Positions 24,728 to 32,294 of a stretch of DNA of 64,000 nucleotides are shown here, one piece after another. Below the pieces are notes generated by a model. It was given only the letters and a program-made list of their open reading frames with translations. It made no database searches and was not told where the DNA came from. This stretch comes from Halosimplex pelagicum (GTDB lineage Archaea; Halobacteriota; Halobacteria; Halobacteriales; Haloarculaceae). The translations under genes and the position numbers were made by a program. The stretch is from positions 4,154,001 to 4,218,000 of the forward strand of contig NZ_CP058909.1 of NCBI RefSeq assembly GCF_013415905.1, read 5' to 3'. Within the stretch, counting starts at the first letter, position 1, and each line of letters starts with the position of its first letter.

Positions 24728-25081
24728 CTACGCGTTCTCTCCTAGATCCGGTGCATCGTCGGTCCACTCGTCGTCGCCGTATGCGTCGTCGCCATACTCG
24801 GCCTCGATCTGCTGGAGGCTCACTGCGTTCGCGATCTCCGAGGCTGCGACGTCCTCGGCAACCGCCCAGTAGGAATCGACCTTCCGAACGAGGCCCTTCT
24901 CTTGGAGTCGGGAGAGGGTCTTGTGGACGCTGGAATGTGGAACGTCGGTCAGTTCTGTCAACTCCTTCGGGCTGAACCCCATGTCGGGATGGTCGAGCAA
25001 CACCGTGAGCAGTTCGTGGGCGTTCGTGCCCGGTTTCACGGGCGGCGCGTCCCCTCCGCTGGAATCGATTCTGATTGGCAT
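24728..25081 (-). CDS. Winged helix-turn-helix regulator, probable antitoxin
   Basis: 117 residues. A MarR-like winged helix fills the centre: AHELLTVLLDHPDMGFSPKE, LTDVPHSSVHKTLSRLQEKG (recognition helix) and LVRKVDSYWAV (wing). The C-terminus is acidic with Tyr/Asp repeats (YGDDAYGDDEWTDDAPD), suited to covering a basic RNase surface. Directly upstream of the MazF-like gene with a one-base gap, hence the antitoxin call. TATA-like CTTTATG on the minus strand lies near 25117-25125, with further A/T-rich sequence to 25190. Confidence 0.75.
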   Translation of the reverse strand: MPIRIDSSGGDAPPVKPGTNAHELLTVLLDHPDMGFSPKELTELTDVPHSSVHKTLSRLQEKGLVRKVDSYWAVAEDVAASEIANAVSLQQIEAEYGDDAYGDDEWTDDAPDLGENA

Positions 25082-25331
25082 TGATGTCTGTCTATGTCAG
25101 CATCCGTCTGAGAACGTCATAAAGATGGTGCCGTCGAAATATGCTCGTGATCAAGGTCTTTATCCTCAGTTCTCGCTGAACAACCGGTGATGAATACGCG
25201 CTCTGCAACTCACACGGCACTCTGAACATCATCTGAAACTGGCGGACTCGCAGTAGTCAACTCACACACCTACCGACCATCGTCTCGGTCGCTCGCCAAC
25301 GGCTAAGGGGCCGCCGTGCGAACACGGGGGT
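25082..25331. promoter_or_regulatory. Divergent promoter region, A/T-rich
   Basis: 250 bases between the toxin-antitoxin pair (minus) and the methylmalonyl-CoA mutase gene (plus). It is distinctly less GC-rich than its surroundings around 25085-25200 (runs such as CATAAAGATGG and GAAATATGC). No gene is seen. The minus-strand TATA-like box is at about 25117-25125. For the mutase gene a weak GGCTAAGG lies near 25300-25308, about 25 bases before its ATG. Confidence 0.5.
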
Positions 25332-27017
25332 ATGTTCGACGACGACGACCTCGCGGCCATCCGCGAGGGGCGCGAGGAGTGGGAGGCCGAGACCCGGGGA
25401 CCCACCGTCGACCGCTTCGGCGAGCGCGAGGAGACCTTCGAGACCGACACCGGCGGCCAGGAGGTCGACCCGCTCTACACGCCCGCCGACGTGGCCGACC
25501 TGGACTACGAGGAAGACCTGGGCTTCCCCGGCGAGGAGCCGTACACCCGCGGCGTCTACTCGACGATGTACCGCGGCCGGCTCTGGACGATGCGCCAGTA
25601 CGCGGGGATGGGCACCGCCACTGAGACCAACGAGCGATTCCACTACCTCATGGACGAGGGCCAGACCGGCCTCTCGATGGCGTTCGACCTCCCCACGCAG
25701 ATGGGCTACGACTCCGACGCCGGCATGGCCGCCGGAGAAGTGGGGAAGGCGGGCGTCGCCATCGACTCGCTACGGGACATGGAGACGGTCTTCGACGGCA
25801 TCCCGCTCGACGAGGTGTCCACGTCGATGACCATCAACGCCCCCGCGAGCGTCCTGCTCGCGATGTACATCGCCATCGGCGACCAGCAGGGCGTCGACCG
25901 GGAGGAACTCAGGGGCACCATCCAGAACGACGTGCTCAAGGAGTACATCGCCCGCAACACCTACATCTTCCCGCCGGAGCCCTCGATGCGGATCATCACG
26001 GACATCTTCGAGTACTGCGCCGCGGAGGTGCCGAAGTTCAACACCATCTCTATCTCGGGGTATCACATCCGCGAGGCCGGCTCGACGGCGGCCCAGGAGA
26101 TCGCCTTCACCCTCGCCGACGGCATCGAGTACGTCCAGGCCGCTCAGGACGCCGGGCTCGCCGTCGACGAATTCGCGCCGCAGCTCTCCTTTTTCTTCGC
26201 CTCCTACAACAACATCCTCGAAGAGGTCGCGAAGTTCCGCGCGGCCCGACGGATGTGGAAGACGATTATGGAGGAACGGTTCGACGCCGAGGCCGACGCC
26301 TCGAAGCAGCTGAAGTTCCACACCCAGACCGCGGGCTCGACGCTGACCGCCCAGCAGATCGAGAACAACGTCGTCCGCGTGGCCTACCAGGCGCTCGCCG
26401 CCGTTCTGGGAGGCACGCAGAGCCTCCACACCAACGGCAAGGACGAGGCTCTCTCCCTGCCCACCGAGCAGTCGGTGCGGACCGCGCTGCGGACTCAGCA
26501 GATCCTCGCCCACGAGTCGGGCGTCGCCGACACCATCGACCCGCTCGGTGGGAGTTACTACGTCGAGAGCCTCACCGACGATATCGAGGCCGAGGCCCGC
26601 GAGATCATCGACGAGGTCGATTCCAGAGGCGGGATGGGGCAGGCCATCGAGAGCGGGTGGGTCCAGCGCCAGATCCAGGACGTGGCCTACGAGCGCCAGG
26701 CGGAGATCGAGAGCGGGGAGCGGGTCATCGTCGGCGTCAACGAGTACACCGTCGAGGAGGACGCTCAGGACCCCGACATCGAGGACGTCTCCGAGGAGCA
26801 GGAGCGCTCGCAGATCGAGCGGCTGGAGTCCGTCCGCGAGGAGCGCGACGACGGGGATGTCGAGGCGGCGCTGTCGGCCCTGCGCGAGGCCGCCGCGGGC
26901 GAGGAGAACCTCATGCCGTACATCGTCGACGCCGTCAAGACCTACGCGACGACCGGCGAGATCTGTAACGCGCTGCGCGACGAGTTCGGCGAGTACCAGC
27001 CCGGCGCCGCGATGTAG
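25332..27017 (+). CDS. Methylmalonyl-CoA mutase large (catalytic) subunit
   Basis: 561 residues. Interconverts methylmalonyl-CoA and succinyl-CoA with adenosylcobalamin. Only the substrate-binding TIM-barrel part is present; the cobalamin-binding subunit is a separate gene in archaea and is not in this window. Visible motifs: [76 protein letters not shown] and [17 protein letters not shown]. Length matches archaeal MCM alpha subunits. Downstream, after repeat R1, lies the epimerase gene for the same pathway (propionate and odd-chain/branched amino-acid use, or the methylaspartate cycle). Confidence 0.95.
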   Translation: MFDDDDLAAIREGREEWEAETRGPTVDRFGEREETFETDTGGQEVDPLYTPADVADLDYEEDLGFPGEEPYTRGVYSTMYRGRLWTMRQYAGMGTATETNERFHYLMDEGQTGLSMAFDLPTQMGYDSDAGMAAGEVGKAGVAIDSLRDMETVFDGIPLDEVSTSMTINAPASVLLAMYIAIGDQQGVDREELRGTIQNDVLKEYIARNTYIFPPEPSMRIITDIFEYCAAEVPKFNTISISGYHIREAGSTAAQEIAFTLADGIEYVQAAQDAGLAVDEFAPQLSFFFASYNNILEEVAKFRAARRMWKTIMEERFDAEADASKQLKFHTQTAGSTLTAQQIENNVVRVAYQALAAVLGGTQSLHTNGKDEALSLPTEQSVRTALRTQQILAHESGVADTIDPLGGSYYVESLTDDIEAEAREIIDEVDSRGGMGQAIESGWVQRQIQDVAYERQAEIESGERVIVGVNEYTVEEDAQDPDIEDVSEEQERSQIERLESVREERDDGDVEAALSALREAAAGEENLMPYIVDAVKTYATTGEICNALRDEFGEYQPGAAM

Positions 27018-27053
27018 GCGGACGATACTCGACTCGTTCGCACGGATCGCGCT

Positions 27054-27453
27054 CGATACAGGTGAGCAGTGGGCGGTGCGGTTGGCGCGTGCTGTCGAGC
27101 GTGCCCGCCTCGTGGCGGGCCGCTCGAAATAGTCGCGCGAGGGATGAGCGACGACAGGAGCGAATCGGTTGGGGAGGTTCGTGGCCGTCTGCGGTTGCTG
27201 TGCGGCACCCTTGCTGTTGCGGTCGCGGTCCCTGGCGGACTGAAAGGGCGAGGCGCGCTCGCGTGCAGTTCAGTCGCCTGAGCGGGCACTATCCGCGCGG
27301 GCCGTGCGGAGAGCGCGGATATCCCGCTCAGCGACCGCGAGCGCGGCGAGGGCTTTCATCGCATGCCGTCGAGTGCGGACACTCTCGTTCGACCTCCTTC
27401 CACACCAATTCGACCAGAACCGACTACTCGACGAACAACTCGAATCGAACATC
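27054..27453 (-). repeat. Long dispersed intergenic repeat R1, copy 2
   Basis: On the minus strand this aligns with 3865-4327: the same GTGGAAGGA and GTCGAACG box, AAAGCCCTCGCCGCGCTCGC, GGTCGCTGAGCGGGATATCC, CCTTTCAGTCCGCCAGG, CGAACCTCCCCAACC, the GCCCGCC/GGCGGGC hairpin (27103-27120) and an end at TACAGGT. It lacks the internal duplication of copy 1. A short frame (MKALAALAVAERDIRALRTA) exists here but is broken in copy 1. The repeat fills nearly all of the 486-base gap between the methylmalonyl-CoA mutase and epimerase genes. No other gene is seen in the gap. Confidence 0.85.
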
Positions 27454-27503
27454 ATCAGGACGGGCGACGCCGGGATTAAGCCGCGAACGGGCCAAGGCCC
27501 CGT

Positions 27504-27893
27504 ATGGAGTTCGATCACGCGGGTATCGCGACCGACGACCGCGACGCGCTCATCGATCAGTACGAAGCGATCCTGAACGCCTCGGTCGCTCACGAAGAAC
27601 AGTTCGGCGAACTCAGAGTCGCCTTCCTCGACCTGGGCAACGGCTACTTCGAGCTGCTCGAACCGATCGCCGACGCCGAGGGGCCGATCCCGAACTTCCT
27701 CGATAGCCGGGGGGCGGGCATCCACCACCTCGCGCTCCGGACCGACGACATCGGCGACGCGCTCGACCGCGCCCGCGCCGCGGGCGTCGACCTCATCGAC
27801 GAACAGCCCCGACCCGGCGCGTGGGGTCACGAGGTCGCCTTTCTCCACCCCGAGTCGACCGGCGGCGTCCTGATCGAGTTCGTCGAGCACTGA
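27504..27893 (+). CDS. mce: Methylmalonyl-CoA epimerase
   Basis: 129 residues of the vicinal-oxygen-chelate (glyoxalase I-like) fold. Starts MEFDHAGIATDDRDALIDQY with the metal His5, continues LRVAFLDLGNGYFELLEP, then GIHHLALRTDDIGDALDRA (second metal His) and ends TGGVLIEFVEH (Glu ligand). Converts S- to R-methylmalonyl-CoA, feeding the mutase encoded just upstream. It has its own TATA-like GATTAAG (27474-27480), so it may be transcribed separately from the mutase. Confidence 0.93.
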   Translation: MEFDHAGIATDDRDALIDQYEAILNASVAHEEQFGELRVAFLDLGNGYFELLEPIADAEGPIPNFLDSRGAGIHHLALRTDDIGDALDRARAAGVDLIDEQPRPGAWGHEVAFLHPESTGGVLIEFVEH

Positions 27894-27928
27894 CGCTCGG
27901 TCCCTGGGCGAGCTCGTGACGGTCCATC

Positions 27929-28534
27929 TTACCCCGGCAGCAGATCGCCGAGCGCGGCGCCGATGGCCATCGGGACGAGCGCGACGCTGATCTGGCAGAC
28001 CGCGAGTTCGGGGTTCGCCCAGTCGACGCGGCCCCAGGCGGTCATCACGACGACTGCGGTGACCAGCGGGATGGTGAGCACGCCGGCCAGCTTCCGCGGG
28101 ACGACCCCGAGGATCGGGTTGTGGACCCGCACGTCCTGGAAGTCGGCGACGTAGAGGATGCCGATCGCGAGCGTGATCGTCAGCGCGTTGGTCAAGAGGA
28201 GGTAGTGCGGTCGGCCGGCGATGAACTCGCCGACCTCGGTGGTACCGCCCTCGACGAACATCGGGATGCCGAACAGCAGCGAGCCCAGCAGCGCCTCGGC
28301 GGCGTCCGAGCGGTCGAAGCCGAAGACGACGCGGCCGAACACCTCCGAGTCCTGCACCTCCATCGCCATCTGCATCGTCTCGCGGACCCGCTCGCGCTCG
28401 TCGTCGGAGTCGACGGAGTCCTCCAGCTCGGCGAGTTCGTCGAACAGGTCGCCCATGTCCGGGTCGTCCTCGTCGTCGAAGTCGGGGGCGCGGTCGCCGC
28501 CGTCGCCGCCGCGTCGGCCCCGTCGGTCGCTCAT
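27929..28534 (-). CDS. DUF2391-type integral membrane protein
   Basis: 201 residues. An N-terminal acidic/Gly cytoplasmic stretch (about 1-75, DFDDEDDPDMGDLFDELAE) precedes about four membrane segments. Family-like motifs are EALLGSLLFGIPMFVEGGTT, HYLLLTNALTITLAIGILYV and PRKLAGVLTIPLVTAVVVMT. Function unknown. The start codon overlaps the stop of the upstream 3-hydroxyacyl-CoA dehydrogenase gene by four bases (ATGA), so the two are co-transcribed, though no functional link is obvious. Convergent with mce. Confidence 0.8.
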   Translation of the reverse strand: MSDRRGRRGGDGGDRAPDFDDEDDPDMGDLFDELAELEDSVDSDDERERVRETMQMAMEVQDSEVFGRVVFGFDRSDAAEALLGSLLFGIPMFVEGGTTEVGEFIAGRPHYLLLTNALTITLAIGILYVADFQDVRVHNPILGVVPRKLAGVLTIPLVTAVVVMTAWGRVDWANPELAVCQISVALVPMAIGAALGDLLPG

Positions 28535-29574
28535 CCGTCACCCGGGTCGACGGGGCCGCCGAAGTCGTCGAAGTCGTCGCCCAGGGGATCGCCATCCGGG
28601 CCGTCGCCGTCCGGGCCGTCGCCCGACTCGCTCTCGGTCCCCTCGTCCGGTCCGGGCTGGTCCTCGGGGTCGACTGGGCTCTCGGCGCGCAACTCCGGCG
28701 TCGGGTCGGGCTCGCTTGGCTCGACGGGCTCGCCGCCCTCCCAGACGTAGAACCCCTCGCCGGTCTTGCGGCCGAGGTCGCCCGCCTCGACCTTCGCCCG
28801 GAGGACCGGCGGCGGCGCGAACCGCTCGCCCAGCGCGTCCGCGAGGTGTTCCAGCGCCGCCAGCGTCGCGTCGAGCCCGCGCTCGTCCGCGGCGGCGAGC
28901 GGCCCGACGGGGTGGTCGTGGCCGGCGGTCGTCGCCCGGTCGATCGCTTCGACGCCGCCGACCCGTTCGTCGACCATCGTCATGGCTTCGACGGCCAGTG
29001 CCAGGCCCAGCCGCGTCGCCGCGAAGCCGGGCGTGTCCCGGACGACGATCGACGCCCGGCCCAGTCCGTCGACGAACGAGACGGCCGCCTCGCGGGTGGG
29101 CTCGGTCGTCTGCTCGGCGACGACTACCTCGACCAGCGGGGCGGTCGGCGGGTCGACGAAGTGCAGGCCGACGGCGCGGCCGGGGTTCCTGAGCCCGGCG
29201 GCGACCGCCGTCACCGACACCGCCGCGCCGCTGGTGGCGACGAGCGTCCCCTCGTCGACCGCCTCCTCGACGTCGGCGAACAGCGCCCGCCGCTCGTCGC
29301 GGTCGGCGTCGGTCGTCTCGATCACGATGTCGGCGTCGGCGACCGCTCCCTCCAGTCCGGTGGTCGCCTCGACGCTGCCGACGGCCGACTCGCGCGCGTC
29401 GGCGTCGATGTCGCCGGCGGCCGCCGCGTCGTCGAGTCCCGCTTCGACGGCGTCGACGGCGTCCATGACGACGTTGGCGTCGTCGTCGTGGAGTGTCACG
29501 GCGTGGCCCGCCGCCGCGCAACACCGCGCGATCCCGCGGCCCGTCGCGCCCGCGCCCAGTACGGCTACGTCCAT
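28531..29574 (-). CDS. 3-hydroxyacyl-CoA dehydrogenase family protein
   Basis: 347 residues. NAD-binding Rossmann start MDVAVLGAGATGRGIARCCA (GxGxxG), then ADIVIETTDADRDERRALFA, NPGRAVGLHFVDPP and VVRDTPGFAATRLGLALAVE, the helical C-terminal domain. Oxidises L-3-hydroxyacyl-CoA in fatty-acid beta-oxidation or related pathways. The last ~60 residues after GEGFYVWEGGEPVEPSEPD are a low-complexity Asp/Glu/Pro/Gly tail not part of the enzyme fold. ATG at 29574 chosen; GCTTAATC on the minus strand (29599-29605) is about 26 bases upstream. MaoC and methylmalonyl-CoA genes nearby support a role in acyl-CoA breakdown. Confidence 0.87.
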   Translation of the reverse strand: MDVAVLGAGATGRGIARCCAAAGHAVTLHDDDANVVMDAVDAVEAGLDDAAAAGDIDADARESAVGSVEATTGLEGAVADADIVIETTDADRDERRALFADVEEAVDEGTLVATSGAAVSVTAVAAGLRNPGRAVGLHFVDPPTAPLVEVVVAEQTTEPTREAAVSFVDGLGRASIVVRDTPGFAATRLGLALAVEAMTMVDERVGGVEAIDRATTAGHDHPVGPLAAADERGLDATLAALEHLADALGERFAPPPVLRAKVEAGDLGRKTGEGFYVWEGGEPVEPSEPDPTPELRAESPVDPEDQPGPDEGTESESGDGPDGDGPDGDPLGDDFDDFGGPVDPGDG

Positions 29575-29723
29575 ACTCCCCATGCGAGCGCCGACCCGAT
29601 TAAGCGTTGTTCCCCGTCGCGCCTCGCCCCGCCCCACTCCGCCCTCCCCCACTCCATCTTCCACACTCCATCTCCCCACCCCGCCCTCGGAGGTTAAGCG
29701 GTTGGGGAGCCAACAGGTAACAC

Positions 29724-30185
29724 ATGCCGTACAGCTACGAGCCCCACTACTTCGAGGAGTTCGACGAGGGCCAGACCTTCGAGAGCGTCGGGCGCACGGT
29801 CACGGAGGCCGACTTCGTGTTGCACTCGGCGTTTTCCGGCGACTGGACGGAGTTGCACACCAACGCCGAGTACGCCGAGGAGAGCCAGTTCGGCGAGCGG
29901 ATCGCCCAGGGCCCGATGACCTTCGTCCTGGCGACGGGGTTCGTCTACCGGTGTGGCTTCCTCGAACGCCGCGTCGTCGCCTTCCTCGGGATGAACTACA
30001 TGGACATCCCCGCGCCGGTGTACGCCGGCGACACCGTCTCCGCGGTGTTCGAGGTGACCGAGACCCGGGACCTGTCCAGCCGGGACGACGCCGGGCTCGT
30101 CGTCCTCGACGGCGAGATGACGAACCAGGACGACGAGCCCGTCTTCGCCGGCGACATGAAGTTCCTCGTCGAACGCCGCGAGTGA
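29724..30185 (+). CDS. MaoC-family dehydratase
   Basis: 153-residue single hot-dog domain. The catalytic motif is partly visible as VLHSAFSGDWTELHTNAEYA, the (R)-specific enoyl-CoA hydratase type (D-x(4)-H), followed by FGERIAQGPMTFVLATGF and PVYAGDTVSAVFEVTET. Probably hydrates an enoyl-CoA; exact substrate unknown. Own TATA-like GGTTAAG (29692-29698), 26 bases before the ATG. Divergent from the 3-hydroxyacyl-CoA dehydrogenase gene, 149 bases away, so both could be controlled from the same intergenic region. Confidence 0.9.
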   Translation: MPYSYEPHYFEEFDEGQTFESVGRTVTEADFVLHSAFSGDWTELHTNAEYAEESQFGERIAQGPMTFVLATGFVYRCGFLERRVVAFLGMNYMDIPAPVYAGDTVSAVFEVTETRDLSSRDDAGLVVLDGEMTNQDDEPVFAGDMKFLVERRE

Positions 30186-30409
30186 TCGCGAGCCGACCGC
30201 TCACGGGGCCTCACCGTCCGGCCGTCCCCTCGATCGACCAATACGAACCCGCACTCGACCCCCGCGAACGCCGCCGTCAGCCGCGTGTCAGACGCGTGTC
30301 TCGCTACCGACCGATCCCCGAGACCCACGGCGTTCGACCACCGAAGTCCCGAATATGTGCGATATCGCTCTTTCTGTCCTCTGACATGCGACGGAAGACG
30401 GGCGAAGGA

Positions 30410-30440
30410 TTTATATGTCCCCAAAATTTGTCTATATAAG
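30410..30440 (+). promoter_or_regulatory. Tandem TATA-like elements before tfb
   Basis: Two strong A/T boxes in otherwise GC-rich DNA: TTTATAT at 30410-30416 (about 29-35 bases before the ATG, correct for a leaderless transcript) and TCTATATAAG at 30431-30440, only 5-14 bases before it. The second is too close to be the promoter for the annotated start. It might be a TFB/TBP binding site that blocks transcription when occupied, i.e. autoregulation; this is inference. Confidence 0.5.
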
Positions 30441-30444
30441 AACA

Positions 30445-31416
30445 ATGGAACGGCCGAGCCGCCAGCGCGAGCGCGTGGAGTCCGAGGAAAAAGAGGACGA
30501 ACAAGCGGACGAGCAGGCCGAACAGCAGCAGTGTCCCGAATGCGAGTCGTCCGCGCTCGTGACGAGCGCCGACGGCGGGGAGATCGTCTGCGAGGACTGC
30601 GGACTGATCATCGACGAGGGCAACATCGACCGCGGACCGGAGTGGCGGGCGTTCAACCACAGCGAGCGACAGGAGAAATCGCGGGTCGGCGCGCCGACGA
30701 CCCAGACGATGCACGACAAGGGGCTGACCACCCAGATCGACTGGAAGGACAAGGACGCCTACGGTCGCTCCCTGTCCTCGGAGAAGCGCTCGCAGATGCA
30801 CCGCCTGCGGAAGTGGCAGGAGCGCATCCGCACCAAGGACGCCGGCGAGCGCAACCTCCAGTTCGCGCTCTCGGAGATCGACCGCATGGCGAGCGCGCTG
30901 GGCGTGCCTCGGTCCGTTCGAGAGGTCGCGTCGGTCATCTATCGTCGCGCGCTCGACGAGGACCTCATCCGCGGCCGCTCCATCGAGGGCGTCGCCACCG
31001 CCTGCCTCTACGCCGCCTGCCGCCAGGAGGACATCCCGCGCTCGCTCGAGGAGGTCTCGGAGGTCTCCCGCGTCGAGCAGAAGGAGATCGGCCGCACCTA
31101 CCGCTACGTCGCCCAGGAACTCAGCCTGAAGATGGAGCCGGTCGACCCCAAGCAGTACGTCCCCCGCTTCGTCTCCGAGCTCGAACTCAGCGAGGAGGTC
31201 CAGGCCAAGGCCAACGAGATCATCGACGTGACCGCCGAGAAGGGCCTGCTGTCGGGCAAGTCCCCGACCGGCTACGCCGCCGCCGCCATCTACGCCGCCT
31301 CGCTGCTGTGCAACGAGAAGAAGACACAGCGGGAGGTCGCCGACGTGGCCCAGGTCACCGAGGTCACCATCCGGAACCGGTATCAGGAACAGATCGAAGC
31401 GATGGGCATCCACTGA
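30445..31416 (+). CDS. tfb: Transcription initiation factor IIB
   Basis: 323 residues. General transcription factor that recruits RNA polymerase to TBP-bound promoters; haloarchaea have several. Acidic N-terminal stretch, then the zinc ribbon [13 protein letters not shown] and [13 protein letters not shown], the B-reader region ([20 protein letters not shown]), and two cyclin folds (about 130-215 and 225-318) with [60 protein letters not shown] and the final helix-turn-helix [20 protein letters not shown] at 30445 follows a TATA box at proper spacing. Confidence 0.97.
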   Translation: MERPSRQRERVESEEKEDEQADEQAEQQQCPECESSALVTSADGGEIVCEDCGLIIDEGNIDRGPEWRAFNHSERQEKSRVGAPTTQTMHDKGLTTQIDWKDKDAYGRSLSSEKRSQMHRLRKWQERIRTKDAGERNLQFALSEIDRMASALGVPRSVREVASVIYRRALDEDLIRGRSIEGVATACLYAACRQEDIPRSLEEVSEVSRVEQKEIGRTYRYVAQELSLKMEPVDPKQYVPRFVSELELSEEVQAKANEIIDVTAEKGLLSGKSPTGYAAAAIYAASLLCNEKKTQREVADVAQVTEVTIRNRYQEQIEAMGIH

Positions 31417-31459
31417 TCGGCGCCCGGCCGGTCCGGTGACGGCACCGCTCTCCCACTGT

Positions 31460-31479
31460 CGACGGCCCCACGGCCGTCG
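31460..31479. terminator. Possible bidirectional terminator hairpin
   Basis: Perfect 8-bp stem CGACGGCC/GGCCGTCG with loop CCAC between the convergent tfb and sopII genes, followed on the plus strand by CCCCTT. Archaeal termination normally relies on T-tracts rather than hairpins, so the assignment is tentative. Apart from this hairpin, the 150-base gap shows nothing. Confidence 0.3.
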
Positions 31480-31566
31480 CCCCTTCTCCGCGCGCTCGAC
31501 TCGCCAGCGGTAGCTGTCGCTGTCGTCCGTCGCCGTTCGCCGCCGAAAATACCGCGCTCGTCGCCG

Positions 31567-32292
31567 TCAGTCGGCGGCCTGCGGGTCGCCGACGGCGGCC
31601 TCCGCGTCGGCGGTCTCGTCGGTCGCGGCGGCCATCTTGACGAAGTCGTTGATAGCGATGAGGCCGAAGCCGACCTTCGCGACCACGTCGATGTAGGTGA
31701 CGACCAGCGCGGTGGTCTCCAGGTCCATGATCTCGAACCCCGCGGGGCCGACCAGCCAGATGACCGGGTAGACCAGCCACAGGACGACGACGAACGCCCG
31801 GAGCTTCCGGAACAGCGCGGCCACGTCATCGGGCTTCCCCTCGGCCAGCGCCTCCGTCTCCGTGAACAGGAGGTAGACGACGCCGGCGAAGCAGGCGCTG
31901 CCGACGAGGTAGAGCGCCCAGTTCAGCGGGGCCGCGATCGTCGCGCCGACGAAGCCGAAGACGATGGTCGCCGCCTGCAGCGCGGCGAGGCGAGCGATGG
32001 CGCGCGTCGACGCGCCGACGACCAGCGCGACGAGCGCGACGTGGATCGGCGTCGTCAACAGCCAGTCGACGTAGCGCGGGACGAAGACCGTCCCGCCGTC
32101 CGCGGTCGCGAGCCCGCCGAATCCGAGCGCCATGACCGCGTAGGCGACCGCCGCGATCCCGGGGACGAGCGCCGCGAGGGCGAGCTGTCGCCGGCGTTCC
32201 GACGGGACCAGCAGGATGCCGTAGGCCAGCATCGCCGTCCCGACGACCATTCCGAGCGTGCCGATGGTGAACCAGGTCGTGAGTCCGAGCAT
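31567..32292 (-). CDS. sopII: Sensory rhodopsin II-like phototaxis receptor
   Basis: 241-residue seven-helix retinal protein. Schiff-base Lys206 in DVVAKVGFG; counter-ion Asp76 in PRYVDWLLTTP with Arg before Tyr; Asp202 in TYID. Position 96 of bacteriorhodopsin (proton donor) is leucine, as in non-pumping sensors. Retinal-pocket residues LVYPVIWLVGP match type I opsins. The gene follows htrII with a two-base gap, so the SRII call rests mainly on context. Two oddities: Ala205 stands where the signal-relay Thr204 of N. pharaonis SRII is found, and His84 occupies the site of bacteriorhodopsin Leu93 / proteorhodopsin 105. Tyr200 (SRII Tyr199) is kept. Acidic C-terminal tail. Confidence 0.9.
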   Translation of the reverse strand: MLGLTTWFTIGTLGMVVGTAMLAYGILLVPSERRRQLALAALVPGIAAVAYAVMALGFGGLATADGGTVFVPRYVDWLLTTPIHVALVALVVGASTRAIARLAALQAATIVFGFVGATIAAPLNWALYLVGSACFAGVVYLLFTETEALAEGKPDDVAALFRKLRAFVVVLWLVYPVIWLVGPAGFEIMDLETTALVVTYIDVVAKVGFGLIAINDFVKMAAATDETADAEAAVGDPQAAD

Positions 32293-32294
32293 TG

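Noticed and set aside
31567..32292. Bacteriorhodopsin-type proton pump
   Set aside because: The cytoplasmic proton-donor Asp is replaced by Leu and the gene is joined to htrII, so a sensory receptor is more likely despite the pump-like Ala before the lysine.
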